Shown: positions 22,446 through 30,576 of the stretch, piece by piece | Position numbering within the stretch: the first letter of the stretch is position 1 | How the letters are laid out: each line of letters begins with the position of its first letter | DNA from: DATMER01 sp963844885 | GTDB lineage: Bacteria > Acidobacteriota > Thermoanaerobaculia > Multivoradales > UBA5704 | Assembly: GCA_963844885.1 (NCBI GenBank) | Contig: CAWJQA010000006.1 | Location: forward strand, 62,001-126,000 | Length of the DNA: 64,000 nt | Direction of reading: 5' to 3' | The notes under the pieces: model-generated | Databases searched by the model: none | What the model was told of the DNA's origin: nothing | What the model saw: the letters and a program-made list of their open reading frames with translations, nothing else | Made by a program: the position numbers and the translations under genes

Positions 22446-24560
22446 TCAGGACACCTCCGCCAGCATCGCCATCAGGTCCGGCCTCCGGATCCTCGCCCAG
22501 TTCTCCTGGGCAGCCTGGGCGTGCCGGCGGCGCTCCGGCGAGCCTTCCTCGTGCAGCAGGGCGAGGCGGATGTGGATGAGGCCGAGGGAGTAGGGTTCAC
22601 CGATCTTTTCATAGAGGCTCAGCGCCTCCTCGTAGCGGAAGCGGGCGGCGCCGGGGTCCGACAGCGCCATGGCAAGGTCGCCGTCCCGCTGGAGGCAGTT
22701 GGCCTGCCCGAGGACGTCCCCCACGCGGCGGTAGATCGACAGGGCCTCCCGGTAGCGGTCGCGGGCGGGGGTGAAGTCGTTCGACAGGAGGGCCTGGTCG
22801 CCCTGGGCGCGCAGGCAGTGCGCCTCGCCTTGGAGGTTGCCGGTGCGGCGGTAGAGAACGGTGGCCTCTTCGTATCTCGCCCGCGCGGCTTCGGCCGACT
22901 GGTCCACGGCGATGTCGCCCAGGCCACGGAGGCAGTTGGCTTCGCCGAGCCGGTCCCGGAGGCGGCGGTAGACGGGGAGCGCCTCCTCATAGTGGAGGCG
23001 GGCGGCGCCCAGGTCGCCGCGCTCCAGCGCGGCGTCTCCCAATCGGCGCAGGCAGTGGGCCTCGCCGTGGGCGTCGTGGAGCATCCGGAAGAGGGGGAGA
23101 GCGTCTTCGAGACGGATGCGGGCCGTCTCCAGGTCCGAGCTGTCGAGGGCGAGATCGCCCAGGTTGCGCAGGCAGAGCGCCTCGCCCCTCACCTCGCCGG
23201 CATGGCGGTAGCGGCGCAGGGCCTCTTCGTAGCGTTCCCGGGAGGAGTCGAAGTCCAGGCGCGTCCGGGCGAGGTCGCCGAGCAGTGCGGAGCAGAGCGC
23301 GGCGAGCTCGTCGCGTCCGGTCTCCCGGGCCACGTCGCCCGCCCGCTCCAACTCGGGGAGGCCGCCAGACCCCCAGCCGAGCGAGCGGACGAGGTCTCCC
23401 AGGCCCAGCGCGGCCCGGATCGCCGACTCCGGGTTCGGCCCGTCCAGGCCGTAGAGGAGCATCGAGTGGATGTTGCCCGGCTCCTCAATCCACTCCGCGG
23501 CCACGCCCCGTTCCAGGTAGAGGGCCACCGCACGGTCCAGATCCTCCTCCCGCGGCGGGTGTTCCCGCTTCACCTCCTCCCGGACCGGCGCGAGGACGCG
23601 CAGCCTTCCATTTTCCTCGAACGCGAGGCCCGCGGTGATCAGGATGGGCGCGTCGTTTCCGCCAATGGGAACGAGCAGGGGGAGGTCTTCAGGGGGGACG
23701 CCGTCCGGAAGGTCGGCCAGGAGAGAGAGGAGCCGCAGCGCGTCCGGGCTGATTTCCGGACCGGTCAGCACGACCTCCAGGGGGACTTCGACGTGCAGGA
23801 GCCAATCGTGGACGCCTCGCCAGCGGAGCCGGACGGCCCGCCGGTCCAGGCAGGACTTCCAGCGTCTCCGGATGGCGGCGAGGTCCGGCTCCAACTGGGC
23901 CGCGCGCGCAAGGAGAGAGATCGCCAGAGGGGCGCGATCCACGGCGTCCAGGAGAGAATCGAGACCGGGGTCGCTCCGGAAGCGCAGGCCGGCGAGGGCG
24001 AGGAAGAGATCCTGGGCGGCCGGCCGGTCGAGCGGACCGAGGGAGAGAGGCTGCCATTCGCCAAGGCCGTGGAGGGCGGCAGGCGCCTCGCTGCCGGCGA
24101 TCGAAGCTCCTAGCGTCAGACCCCGGATGCCGGCCAAGCGCGCAAGAAGGTTGCCGACCCCCTCCGGGTCGGCCTTCCAGGGGACGTCCAGGCCGGCCAG
24201 GGCGAGAACGGCAGGCGCCTTCTCGAGCTCCCGGTGCAGCCGGTCCTCCAGGTCGTGCCAGGGCTCCAGGCCCAGCGCGAGGCCGAGATCCAGAAGAAAG
24301 GCATCCCGGCTGCGGGCGCCGTCGCAACGCACGAACGTCCGTCGGCAGCCGTATCGCGCCTCGACCTGGGGATGGCGGAGAGCCGTCAGAAGCAGCGTGG
24401 CCTTGCCCGTGCCGGCCGGCCCGACGACCGCGATCGGCGCGGGGGAGTGCAACAGATTCTCCACGAGGCGGCGCACCTCGGTCTCCCGGCCGAAACACAG
24501 GGGAAGGTCGGGAAGCCGCAGCTCGGTAGCTTGCTCGCGGAACGACTCACGGAGAGGCAT
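22446..24560 (-). CDS. STAND-type NTPase with C-terminal tetratricopeptide repeats
   Basis: A 704-residue cytoplasmic protein. An N-terminal NTPase domain starts at CFGRETEVRRLVENLL with Walker A GPAGTGKATLL (near residue 50) and a Walker B-like stretch APAVLALAGLD near 120. A winged-helix-like region follows (DALRLLSLLADLPDGVPPEDL). From about residue 400 there are seven TPR-type units with the theme A..RYEEAL..YR..GD..G.A.CL..LGDLA. Walker A ends in GKA instead of GKT/S, which can lower nucleotide hydrolysis. No effector or DNA-binding domain is attached, unlike AfsR or MalT proteins. It is likely a signalling scaffold or sensor; partners are unknown. Nothing in the neighbourhood shows a defence island. 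Confidence 0.75.
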   Translation of the reverse strand: MPLRESFREQATELRLPDLPLCFGRETEVRRLVENLLHSPAPIAVVGPAGTGKATLLLTALRHPQVEARYGCRRTFVRCDGARSRDAFLLDLGLALGLEPWHDLEDRLHRELEKAPAVLALAGLDVPWKADPEGVGNLLARLAGIRGLTLGASIAGSEAPAALHGLGEWQPLSLGPLDRPAAQDLFLALAGLRFRSDPGLDSLLDAVDRAPLAISLLARAAQLEPDLAAIRRRWKSCLDRRAVRLRWRGVHDWLLHVEVPLEVVLTGPEISPDALRLLSLLADLPDGVPPEDLPLLVPIGGNDAPILITAGLAFEENGRLRVLAPVREEVKREHPPREEDLDRAVALYLERGVAAEWIEEPGNIHSMLLYGLDGPNPESAIRAALGLGDLVRSLGWGSGGLPELERAGDVARETGRDELAALCSALLGDLARTRLDFDSSRERYEEALRRYRHAGEVRGEALCLRNLGDLALDSSDLETARIRLEDALPLFRMLHDAHGEAHCLRRLGDAALERGDLGAARLHYEEALPVYRRLRDRLGEANCLRGLGDIAVDQSAEAARARYEEATVLYRRTGNLQGEAHCLRAQGDQALLSNDFTPARDRYREALSIYRRVGDVLGQANCLQRDGDLAMALSDPGAARFRYEEALSLYEKIGEPYSLGLIHIRLALLHEEGSPERRRHAQAAQENWARIRRPDLMAMLAEVS

Positions 24561-24626
24561 CTCTGAAATGCTATCGAATTTCCCCGGTCCTGTCCCCGCC
24601 CGCCGGGGTGGGCACGGGGTACTCCC

Positions 24627-24649
24627 TCTCCCCCTGGTCCAGGGGAGAG
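24627..24649. repeat. Dispersed CTCTCCCC hairpin repeat
   Basis: CTCTCCCCCTGG, then TCC-AGGGGAGAG, forms a near-perfect stem between the divergent STAND and der genes. A related and longer copy (CCCTCTCCCCCG-TGC-CGGGGGAGAGGG) lies at 61959-61985 between dnaE and the DHH gene. This is a mobile or copied intergenic hairpin family. Confidence 0.7.
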
Positions 24650-24710
24650 GGGGGGAAGGGGATCAACCGAGAGGGGGGATCAACTTTCAACCTGCTATGC
24701 TGCGGGCGCC

Positions 24711-26018
24711 ATGTCTCTGACTCCGACCGTCGCCATCGTGGGCCGTCCCAACGTGGGTAAATCCACGCTCTTCAACCGCCTGGTGGGAAAACGCCAGGCG
24801 ATCGTCCACGATATGCCCGGCGTCACCCGCGACCGCATCACGGGGCTTGCCCACCTCAACGACGAGCGCTCCTACCAGGTGATCGACACGGGCGGCCTGG
24901 TGCAGGCGGAGGACGATCCGCTCGGCCTTTCGGCGCAGGTGTTCCTGGCGGTCGAGGAGAGCGATCTCCTCCTCATGGTGGTGGACGGCAAGCAGGGGCT
25001 GGTCTCCGCGGACGAGGTGGTGTGGGAGCGCATCCGCCGCTACGGCAAGCCGACGATCCTGGTGGTGAACAAGGCGGACACGCGGGAGGCGCGCGAGCGC
25101 TTCTCCGAGTTCTACGGCCTGGGGATCGACCAGCAGATCCTGATCTCGGCCGAGCACGGGGCGGGCATCGACGACCTCCGCGAGGCGCTGGCCCTGGTGC
25201 TGCCGGAGATCCCGGAGGTGCCCACGCCGGACGCGCCGCCGGTGGCGATCGTGGGCCGGCCGAACGTGGGCAAGTCGTCGCTCCTGAACCGCATCGCCGG
25301 CCAGACCCGCTCGCTCGTCTCGCCCGTGGCGGGCACCACCCGCGACCCGGTGGACACGCTGGTGACGCGGGACGGCAAGTCCTACCTGCTGATCGACACC
25401 GCGGGCATCCGCCGCAGGAGCCAGACGACGGGCCAGCCCGAGGAGCTGGCGGTGATGATGGCCCGGCGCCAGATCGAGCGTGCGCAGGTAGCGGTGCTGG
25501 TGATCGACGCCTCCCAGGGGATCACGAGCGGCGACCTGGCCATCGCCGGGACCATCTGGGAACTGGGCCGCGCCGCCGTGGTGGCGATCAACAAGTGGGA
25601 CCTGCTGGACGACGAGAAGCGCGAGACGGTGGAATTCCAGATGCAGCGGGTGGACGAGATGCTGTCGAATCCCGGCCGGGTCAACGTCTCGGCGCTCACC
25701 GGACGCGGGGTGGAAAAGCTCTGGAAGCCGATCGACCACGCGCTGAAGGCGTACCACATCCGCCTCACCACGGGGCAGCTCAACCGCTTCTTCGAGAACG
25801 CGATCAAGAGGGTGAGCCCGCCGGCCCTTCACGGTGCTCCCTGGCGGCTCTACTATTCCACGCAGGTCTCGACGGCGCCGCCCACGTTCATGCTCTTCGC
25901 GAACCGGGCGATGCCGCGCAATCACCACTACCGGCGCTACCTGGAGAACCGCCTGCGGGAGGAGCTGGACCTCCCCGGCGTGCCCGTGCGCCTCGTGGTC
26001 CGCAAACGGACCGAATGA
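24711..26018 (+). CDS. der: Ribosome-assembly GTPase Der (EngA)
   Basis: A 435-residue protein with two tandem GTPase domains and a C-terminal KH-like domain, needed for 50S subunit assembly. The first domain has GRPNVGKSTLFNRLVG (near 11), DTGG (near 60) and NKAD (near 120). The second has GRPNVGKSSLLNRIAG (near 180), DTAG, and NKWD (near 290). The C-terminal part (ALHGAPWRLYYSTQVSTAPP, then FMLFANRA) is the KH-like domain. Start at ATG 24711 gives the expected N-terminus. It heads an operon and overlaps the next gene by ATGA. Confidence 0.97.
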   Translation: MSLTPTVAIVGRPNVGKSTLFNRLVGKRQAIVHDMPGVTRDRITGLAHLNDERSYQVIDTGGLVQAEDDPLGLSAQVFLAVEESDLLLMVVDGKQGLVSADEVVWERIRRYGKPTILVVNKADTREARERFSEFYGLGIDQQILISAEHGAGIDDLREALALVLPEIPEVPTPDAPPVAIVGRPNVGKSSLLNRIAGQTRSLVSPVAGTTRDPVDTLVTRDGKSYLLIDTAGIRRRSQTTGQPEELAVMMARRQIERAQVAVLVIDASQGITSGDLAIAGTIWELGRAAVVAINKWDLLDDEKRETVEFQMQRVDEMLSNPGRVNVSALTGRGVEKLWKPIDHALKAYHIRLTTGQLNRFFENAIKRVSPPALHGAPWRLYYSTQVSTAPPTFMLFANRAMPRNHHYRRYLENRLREELDLPGVPVRLVVRKRTE

Positions 26019-26458
26019 GGCGTGGAGCCGTTCTCGTGCTGACGCTTCTGGCAGTGGCAGGGCTCGTCGGCTGTCATCGCAAGCCGGCAGAACCCGGGGC
26101 GTTCAAGCCTCCGGCCGGCGGCCGTCTCACGGAGGCGCAGGTGCGCCTCTATCTGAAGAGCCGGGAGGCGGGGTTCAGCCGGCAGGAATACGAATGGGTC
26201 CGTGACCGGGTGCAGGAGGCGCGGCTCGCCGGCACGGCCTCCGGCCTCGACCGGCGCATCGTCGAGAGCCGGCGCGGCATTCTTGCCTCGCTGGAGGAGC
26301 GGAGCCGAGCCGCGACCGACCCTGCGAAGAAGGCCGAGCTGGACCGCGACATCGCCGAGGTCCGGCACCTGCTGCGGGGGGCGCCGCCGGAAGTGCCGGC
26401 GGCCGTCCGGTACAACGCCGAGCTGGTGGCTCGGCTGGAGAAAAAGGAGACGCCGTGA
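26015..26458 (+). CDS. Small lipoprotein of unknown function
   Basis: A 147-residue protein whose N-terminus is a lipoprotein signal (LLAVAGLVGC, Cys20 for acylation). The mature part is helical and charged, with a coiled-coil-like segment ERSRAATDPAKKAELDRDIAE near its C-terminal third. ATG at 26015 overlaps the der stop, and its stop overlaps the GTG of the threonine synthase. No family recognised. It is probably anchored in the envelope. Confidence 0.75.
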   Translation: MRRGAVLVLTLLAVAGLVGCHRKPAEPGAFKPPAGGRLTEAQVRLYLKSREAGFSRQEYEWVRDRVQEARLAGTASGLDRRIVESRRGILASLEERSRAATDPAKKAELDRDIAEVRHLLRGAPPEVPAAVRYNAELVARLEKKETP

Positions 26459-27606
26459 GACCTCACTGGGCCCGCCATCTGGTCTGCTCGCGCACGGGGG
26501 AGACCGCGCCGCTGGACGAGCCGGCGTTCCTTTCGCCCGCGGGCGCTCCCTGGTTGGTGGAGTACGAGCTCGATGCCAGGAAGGGCGACTTCCTGCGCCA
26601 CGCCCTGCCCGGCCGGCCGTGGACGCTCTGGCGCTACCGCGAGCTGCTGCCGGTCTCCCGCTTCGAGGACCGCGTCGACCTGGGCGAAGGGGGAACGCCG
26701 CTGATTCGTCTCCGGCGCATGATTCCGAATGCGCCCGCTGATATCGAGCTGTTGGTCAAGGACGAGGCGCGGAACCCGACGGGCTCGTTCAAGGCGCGCG
26801 GCCTGTCTCTGGCCGTGAACCGGGCGCGGGAGCTGGGCGCCGCCGGGGTGCAGCTCGCGAGCGCCGGCAACGCCGCCCTCGCGCTCACCGCCTATGCCGC
26901 GGCGGCCGGGCTGAGCGCCCGCGTGGCCCTCCCGGAAGACACGCCGCGGACCGTCGCGGAGCGCTGCCGCGCGCATGCCGCCCAGGTGCTCACCTCGCCG
27001 GGCACGCTGGTGGATGCGGCGAAGCTGCTTCGCCAGGACGACGGCTACTGGAACGTCTCGACCCTGCGCGAGCCCTACCGGGCGGAAGGAAAGAAGACGA
27101 TGGGCCTCGAGCTGGCCGAGCAGCTCGGCTGGGAGCTGCCCGACTGGATCGTCTACCCTCTTGGCGGCGGCACGGGGATCGTCGGCATGCACAAGGCGTT
27201 CGGAGAGCTGCGCCGGCTCGGGCTCGTGGGAGAGAAAAGGCCGCGTTTCGTGGTCGTCCAGGCTGCAGGCTGCGCGCCGATCGTGCGCGCCTTCGAACGC
27301 GGCGAGGCTTCGGCGGAGCCCTGGGAGGAGCCGGACACCCGCGTCTGGGGCCTGCGCGTGCCGAAGGCGATCGGAGACTTCCTGGTTCTCCAAGCCCTCC
27401 GGGAATCGGGCGGCACGGCCATCGCGGTCGACGAAGAGCGCCTCGCCGCGATCACCGATCGCGCCGCCAGGCTCGAAGGCCTGCTCATCGGCCCCGAAGG
27501 CGCCGCCGCACTCGCCGCCGTCGAGGATCTTTCAACGAGAGGGGCCTTCTCGGAAGGCGAGCGGGTGGTGGTATTTCAGACGGGGGATCCGGGGAACTAC
27601 CGGTGA
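26455..27606 (+). CDS. thrC: Threonine synthase, PLP-dependent
   Basis: Converts O-phosphohomoserine to threonine. The 383-residue fold-type II protein has an N-terminal domain with a LVCSRTG segment typical of threonine synthases, GEGGTPLIRL near 78, the PLP Lys in NPTGSFKARG (near 110), SAGNAALALTAYAA and the phosphate loop YPLGGGTGIVG (near 235). The GTG start overlaps the lipoprotein stop (GTGA). Threonine synthase is favoured over cysteine synthase or dehydratase by length and the N-terminal segment. Homoserine kinase and dehydrogenase are not in this window. Confidence 0.85.
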   Translation: MRPHWARHLVCSRTGETAPLDEPAFLSPAGAPWLVEYELDARKGDFLRHALPGRPWTLWRYRELLPVSRFEDRVDLGEGGTPLIRLRRMIPNAPADIELLVKDEARNPTGSFKARGLSLAVNRARELGAAGVQLASAGNAALALTAYAAAAGLSARVALPEDTPRTVAERCRAHAAQVLTSPGTLVDAAKLLRQDDGYWNVSTLREPYRAEGKKTMGLELAEQLGWELPDWIVYPLGGGTGIVGMHKAFGELRRLGLVGEKRPRFVVVQAAGCAPIVRAFERGEASAEPWEEPDTRVWGLRVPKAIGDFLVLQALRESGGTAIAVDEERLAAITDRAARLEGLLIGPEGAAALAAVEDLSTRGAFSEGERVVVFQTGDPGNYR

Positions 27607-28607
27607 GGCCTTTCCTCGACTCCCTCCTCACCACCGGCACCGCCACCGCCGCCGCAGCCGTGGTGGGGACGGCGAACGAAATCCTCTGGAAAGGCGCAGC
27701 CGGGGCGGCGGTGGCGACGCGGTTCGACTACGCGTCGCTGACCAAGCCGATCGTTGCGACGCTGGCCCTGGTGCTGGACGCGGAGGGCGCGCTGCCGCTC
27801 TCGACCCGGATCGGCGAGGTCTGGAGCGAAGCGCACCCGGAGCTGGCGCGCAGGACGATGGCGGACCTGCTGCGGCACCGGTCCGGGCTGGCGGTGTGGG
27901 CGCCGTTCTATCACCTGTGTCGCTCCCGGGACGAGGTTCTGGGCATGCTCCTGCGCGGCGAGCTGCTGCGGGGCGACCGCAAGCCGTTGTACAGCGATCC
28001 GGACTTCCTCCTCTATGGGATGGCGGCCGAGCAGGCGACGGGAGAGCCGCTGGCGCGGCTGGCGCGGTCGCGCGTCCTCGACCCTCTGGGGATGACGAGC
28101 GTGGAGCCGGCGCCGGGAGACCGGCCGGACGTGGCCGTCCACAGGATGGACACGGACAAGGAGGTCGAGCTGGCGGCGAAGAGCGGGATCGTCATTGAGG
28201 CCCAGGGTCCGCCGCCGCGCGGGATGCCGCAGGATGGAAACGCCCGGTTCCTGGTGAGGCTCGGGGGCCTTCCCGGGCACGCGGGGCTCTTCGGCACGGC
28301 GGGAGACCTCTGGAAGCTCGGCGCGGAATGGGCCGCGCCCCGGCGCCTGTTGAAGCGGGAAGCCGTCGCGAAGGCCCTGACCGGACGCCCCTTCCTCCTG
28401 GGCTGGTGGAAGAGAACCCTGCGCGGGAGCGCCGGTCCGGCGCTCCCGCCCGCCTCCTTCGGGCACACGGGCTTCGCGGGCGGCAGCCTTTGGATCGACC
28501 CTGAGAACCGGCGGGTGCTCGTCCTGGTCACGCACCGGACCGCGCCCACCAGCAATATGAACCGGTGGCGGCGCCGCTTTCACGCGCTTGCCGTCCGCCT
28601 AATGTAG
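27603..28607 (+). CDS. Serine hydrolase, beta-lactamase class C-like
   Basis: A 334-residue protein of the serine beta-lactamase/D-Ala-D-Ala carboxypeptidase-like superfamily. The nucleophile motif SxxK is SLTK (near 45), the second element is YSDPDF (near 128) in place of YxN, and the third is HTGF (near 290) in place of KTG. MADLLRHRSGL is the common segment between them. There is no signal peptide, so it acts in the cytoplasm or is exported by another route. An esterase or peptidase role is more likely than antibiotic resistance. GTG overlaps the thrC stop. Confidence 0.8.
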   Translation: MRPFLDSLLTTGTATAAAAVVGTANEILWKGAAGAAVATRFDYASLTKPIVATLALVLDAEGALPLSTRIGEVWSEAHPELARRTMADLLRHRSGLAVWAPFYHLCRSRDEVLGMLLRGELLRGDRKPLYSDPDFLLYGMAAEQATGEPLARLARSRVLDPLGMTSVEPAPGDRPDVAVHRMDTDKEVELAAKSGIVIEAQGPPPRGMPQDGNARFLVRLGGLPGHAGLFGTAGDLWKLGAEWAAPRRLLKREAVAKALTGRPFLLGWWKRTLRGSAGPALPPASFGHTGFAGGSLWIDPENRRVLVLVTHRTAPTSNMNRWRRRFHALAVRLM

Positions 28608-28634
28608 GATTGCTTGACGGAGGCTTACAGACCG

Positions 28635-29822
28635 ATGAACGTACGAGACCTGGTCCTCGTCGACGGATACCGTACCCCGATGATCGACTACAACGGGGAC
28701 TTCGCCGAAATCTCGGCCATCGACCTCGGCGCCACGGCGGCCCGGGAGCTGCTCGCCCGCTCCGGCGTCGAGCCGGGCGAGATCGACCACACCGTGGTCG
28801 GCAACGCGCTGCAGACGTCGCCCGACGCCATCTACGGCGCGCGCCACGTGGCGCTCAAGGCCGGCGTGCCCAAGGAGATCCCGGCCCTCACCGTGAACCG
28901 GCTGTGCGGCTCGGGCATCCAATCCGTGATCTCGGGCTCGCACCTGATCCTGGCCGAGGAAGCCACCACCTGCCTGGTGGGCGGGATGGAGAACATGTCG
29001 CAGGCGCCACACGTCATCTGGGGTGCGCGCAAGGGCTTCAAGCTCGGCCAGGGGCAGCTCCAGGACCTGCTCATGGTGGCGCTGATGGACACCTACTGCG
29101 GCTTCTACATGGCGCAGACGAGCAACAACCTCGCCCGCGACTACGGGATCTCCCGCCAGGAGCAGGACGAATTCGCGATCCTCTCGCAGCGCCGGGCCGG
29201 CGAGGCCTGGGCGGCCGGCCGCCTCGCGGAGGAGGTCGTGCCGGTCACGGTGGGCAAGGGGAAGCGGGCGAAGACCGTGGAGCGGGACGATCACCTGCGG
29301 CCCGACACGACGATGGACGACCTGGTCGGCCTGCCCGCGGCGTTCGACAAGGACGGCTTCGTCACCGCCGGCAACGCCTCGGGTATCGTCGACGGCGCGG
29401 CCATGATGGTTCTCTCGACGGAGCAGAAGGCGAAGGAGAAGGGCTGGAAGCCGCTCGGCCGCATCGTCTCCTGGGCCACGGTCGGCGTCGATCCCTCGCG
29501 CATGGGCATCGGTCCGGCTCCGGCCATTCACGCGGCGCTCGAGCGGGCGGGGATGACGCTCGGCGACGTGGATCTCTTCGAGATCAACGAGGCCTTCGCC
29601 GGCCAGATCCTGGCGGTGGTCCGCGAGCTGAAGCTCGATGTGGACAAGCTGAACGTCAACGGCGGCGCCATCGCGCTCGGGCATCCCCTGGGGGCCTCGG
29701 GCACGCGGCTTCTCATCACCCTGCTGCGCGAGCTGCGGCGCCGGGGCGGCGGCGTGGGCATGGCATCGGCCTGCATCGGCGGCGGCCAGGGCATCGCGAT
29801 GGTCGTCGAGGCCGCGGCTTGA
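28635..29822 (+). CDS. Acetyl-CoA acetyltransferase (thiolase family)
   Basis: Thiolase of about 395 residues that either condenses or cleaves acyl-CoA. The acylated Cys is in NRLCGSGIQSV (near 88), NEAFAGQ is near 320, the catalytic His in NVNGGAIALGHPLGASG (near 350) and the second Cys in ASACIGGGQG near 380. ATG at 28635 after GGAGG is preferred; a TTG at 28614 has no support. It overlaps the short-chain dehydrogenase gene (TTGA). As a pair, thiolase and reductase suggest fatty acid or hydroxyacyl-CoA metabolism. The thiolase might also supply acetoacetyl-CoA to the distant mevalonate operon, but there is no direct link. Confidence 0.9.
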   Translation: MNVRDLVLVDGYRTPMIDYNGDFAEISAIDLGATAARELLARSGVEPGEIDHTVVGNALQTSPDAIYGARHVALKAGVPKEIPALTVNRLCGSGIQSVISGSHLILAEEATTCLVGGMENMSQAPHVIWGARKGFKLGQGQLQDLLMVALMDTYCGFYMAQTSNNLARDYGISRQEQDEFAILSQRRAGEAWAAGRLAEEVVPVTVGKGKRAKTVERDDHLRPDTTMDDLVGLPAAFDKDGFVTAGNASGIVDGAAMMVLSTEQKAKEKGWKPLGRIVSWATVGVDPSRMGIGPAPAIHAALERAGMTLGDVDLFEINEAFAGQILAVVRELKLDVDKLNVNGGAIALGHPLGASGTRLLITLLRELRRRGGGVGMASACIGGGQGIAMVVEAAA

Positions 29823-30571
29823 TCGACCTGACCGGCTTCCGGGTGGTGGTGACGGGCGGCAGCCGCGGTATCGGAGCCGCGTGCTGCCGCCTGTTCGCTC
29901 AGGTCGGTGCCACGGTGCTTGTCCAGTACCTGGCCAGCGGGGACAAGGCCGGCGAGCTGCTCGCGGAGCTGCGCCGGATGTCGGACCGCCCGCACAAGAA
30001 GCTGCGCTGCGACGTGACCCGGCGCGAGAACGTCGAGGAGCTGTTCCGGACGGTGGAGTCGGAGTGGGGCGGCCTCGACTGCCTGGTCAACAACGCGGGC
30101 GTCTGGGTCCATGAGCCGCTGGAGAGGCTGGATCAGGCGCAGCTCCAGGCGACGCTGGCGGTCAACGTGATCGGTCCGTTCCTCTGCGCCGGCGAGGCGG
30201 TCCCCTTGCTGCGGCGCTCGCGGAACGGCTCGATCGTCAACATCAGCTCGACGGCGGGCCAGCGGGGGGAGGCCTTCTACAGCCCGTACGCCGCGAGCAA
30301 AGGGGCGCTCATCTCGGCCACGAAGTCCTGGGCCACGGAGCTGGCGCCGGACATCCGGGTCAACGCCGTGGCGCCGGGCTGGGTGGACACCGACATGACC
30401 GCCCAGGCCCTGGGCGAGCGGCGGGAGGAGATCCTCGCGTCGATCCCGCTCCACCGGGTGGCGACGCCTGAAGACATCGCCGGCCCGGTGGTCTTTCTCG
30501 CCTCGACGCTGGCCCGTCATATCACCGGCGAGATCCTGAACGTCAACGGCGGCAGCGTGCTCATCGGATAG
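29819..30571 (+). CDS. Short-chain dehydrogenase/reductase, FabG-like
   Basis: A 250-residue NAD(P)-dependent SDR. The cofactor motif is VVTGGSRGIGAACC at the N-terminus, NNAG is near 85, the catalytic Ser is in NISSTAG (near 140) and YxxxK is YAASKGAL (near 155). NAVAPGWVDTDMT and GEILNVNGGSVL close the family pattern of 3-oxoacyl-reductases. The start is TTG at 29819, overlapping the thiolase stop. The likely substrate is a 3-oxoacyl-ACP or 3-oxoacyl-CoA, given the coupling to a thiolase. The histidine kinase follows after 5 nt. Confidence 0.9.
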   Translation: MIDLTGFRVVVTGGSRGIGAACCRLFAQVGATVLVQYLASGDKAGELLAELRRMSDRPHKKLRCDVTRRENVEELFRTVESEWGGLDCLVNNAGVWVHEPLERLDQAQLQATLAVNVIGPFLCAGEAVPLLRRSRNGSIVNISSTAGQRGEAFYSPYAASKGALISATKSWATELAPDIRVNAVAPGWVDTDMTAQALGERREEILASIPLHRVATPEDIAGPVVFLASTLARHITGEILNVNGGSVLIG

Positions 30572-30576
30572 GAACC

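Noticed and set aside
27603..28607. Antibiotic-resistance beta-lactamase
   Set aside because: No signal peptide, KTG replaced by HTG and YxN by YSD; a general serine hydrolase is more likely.
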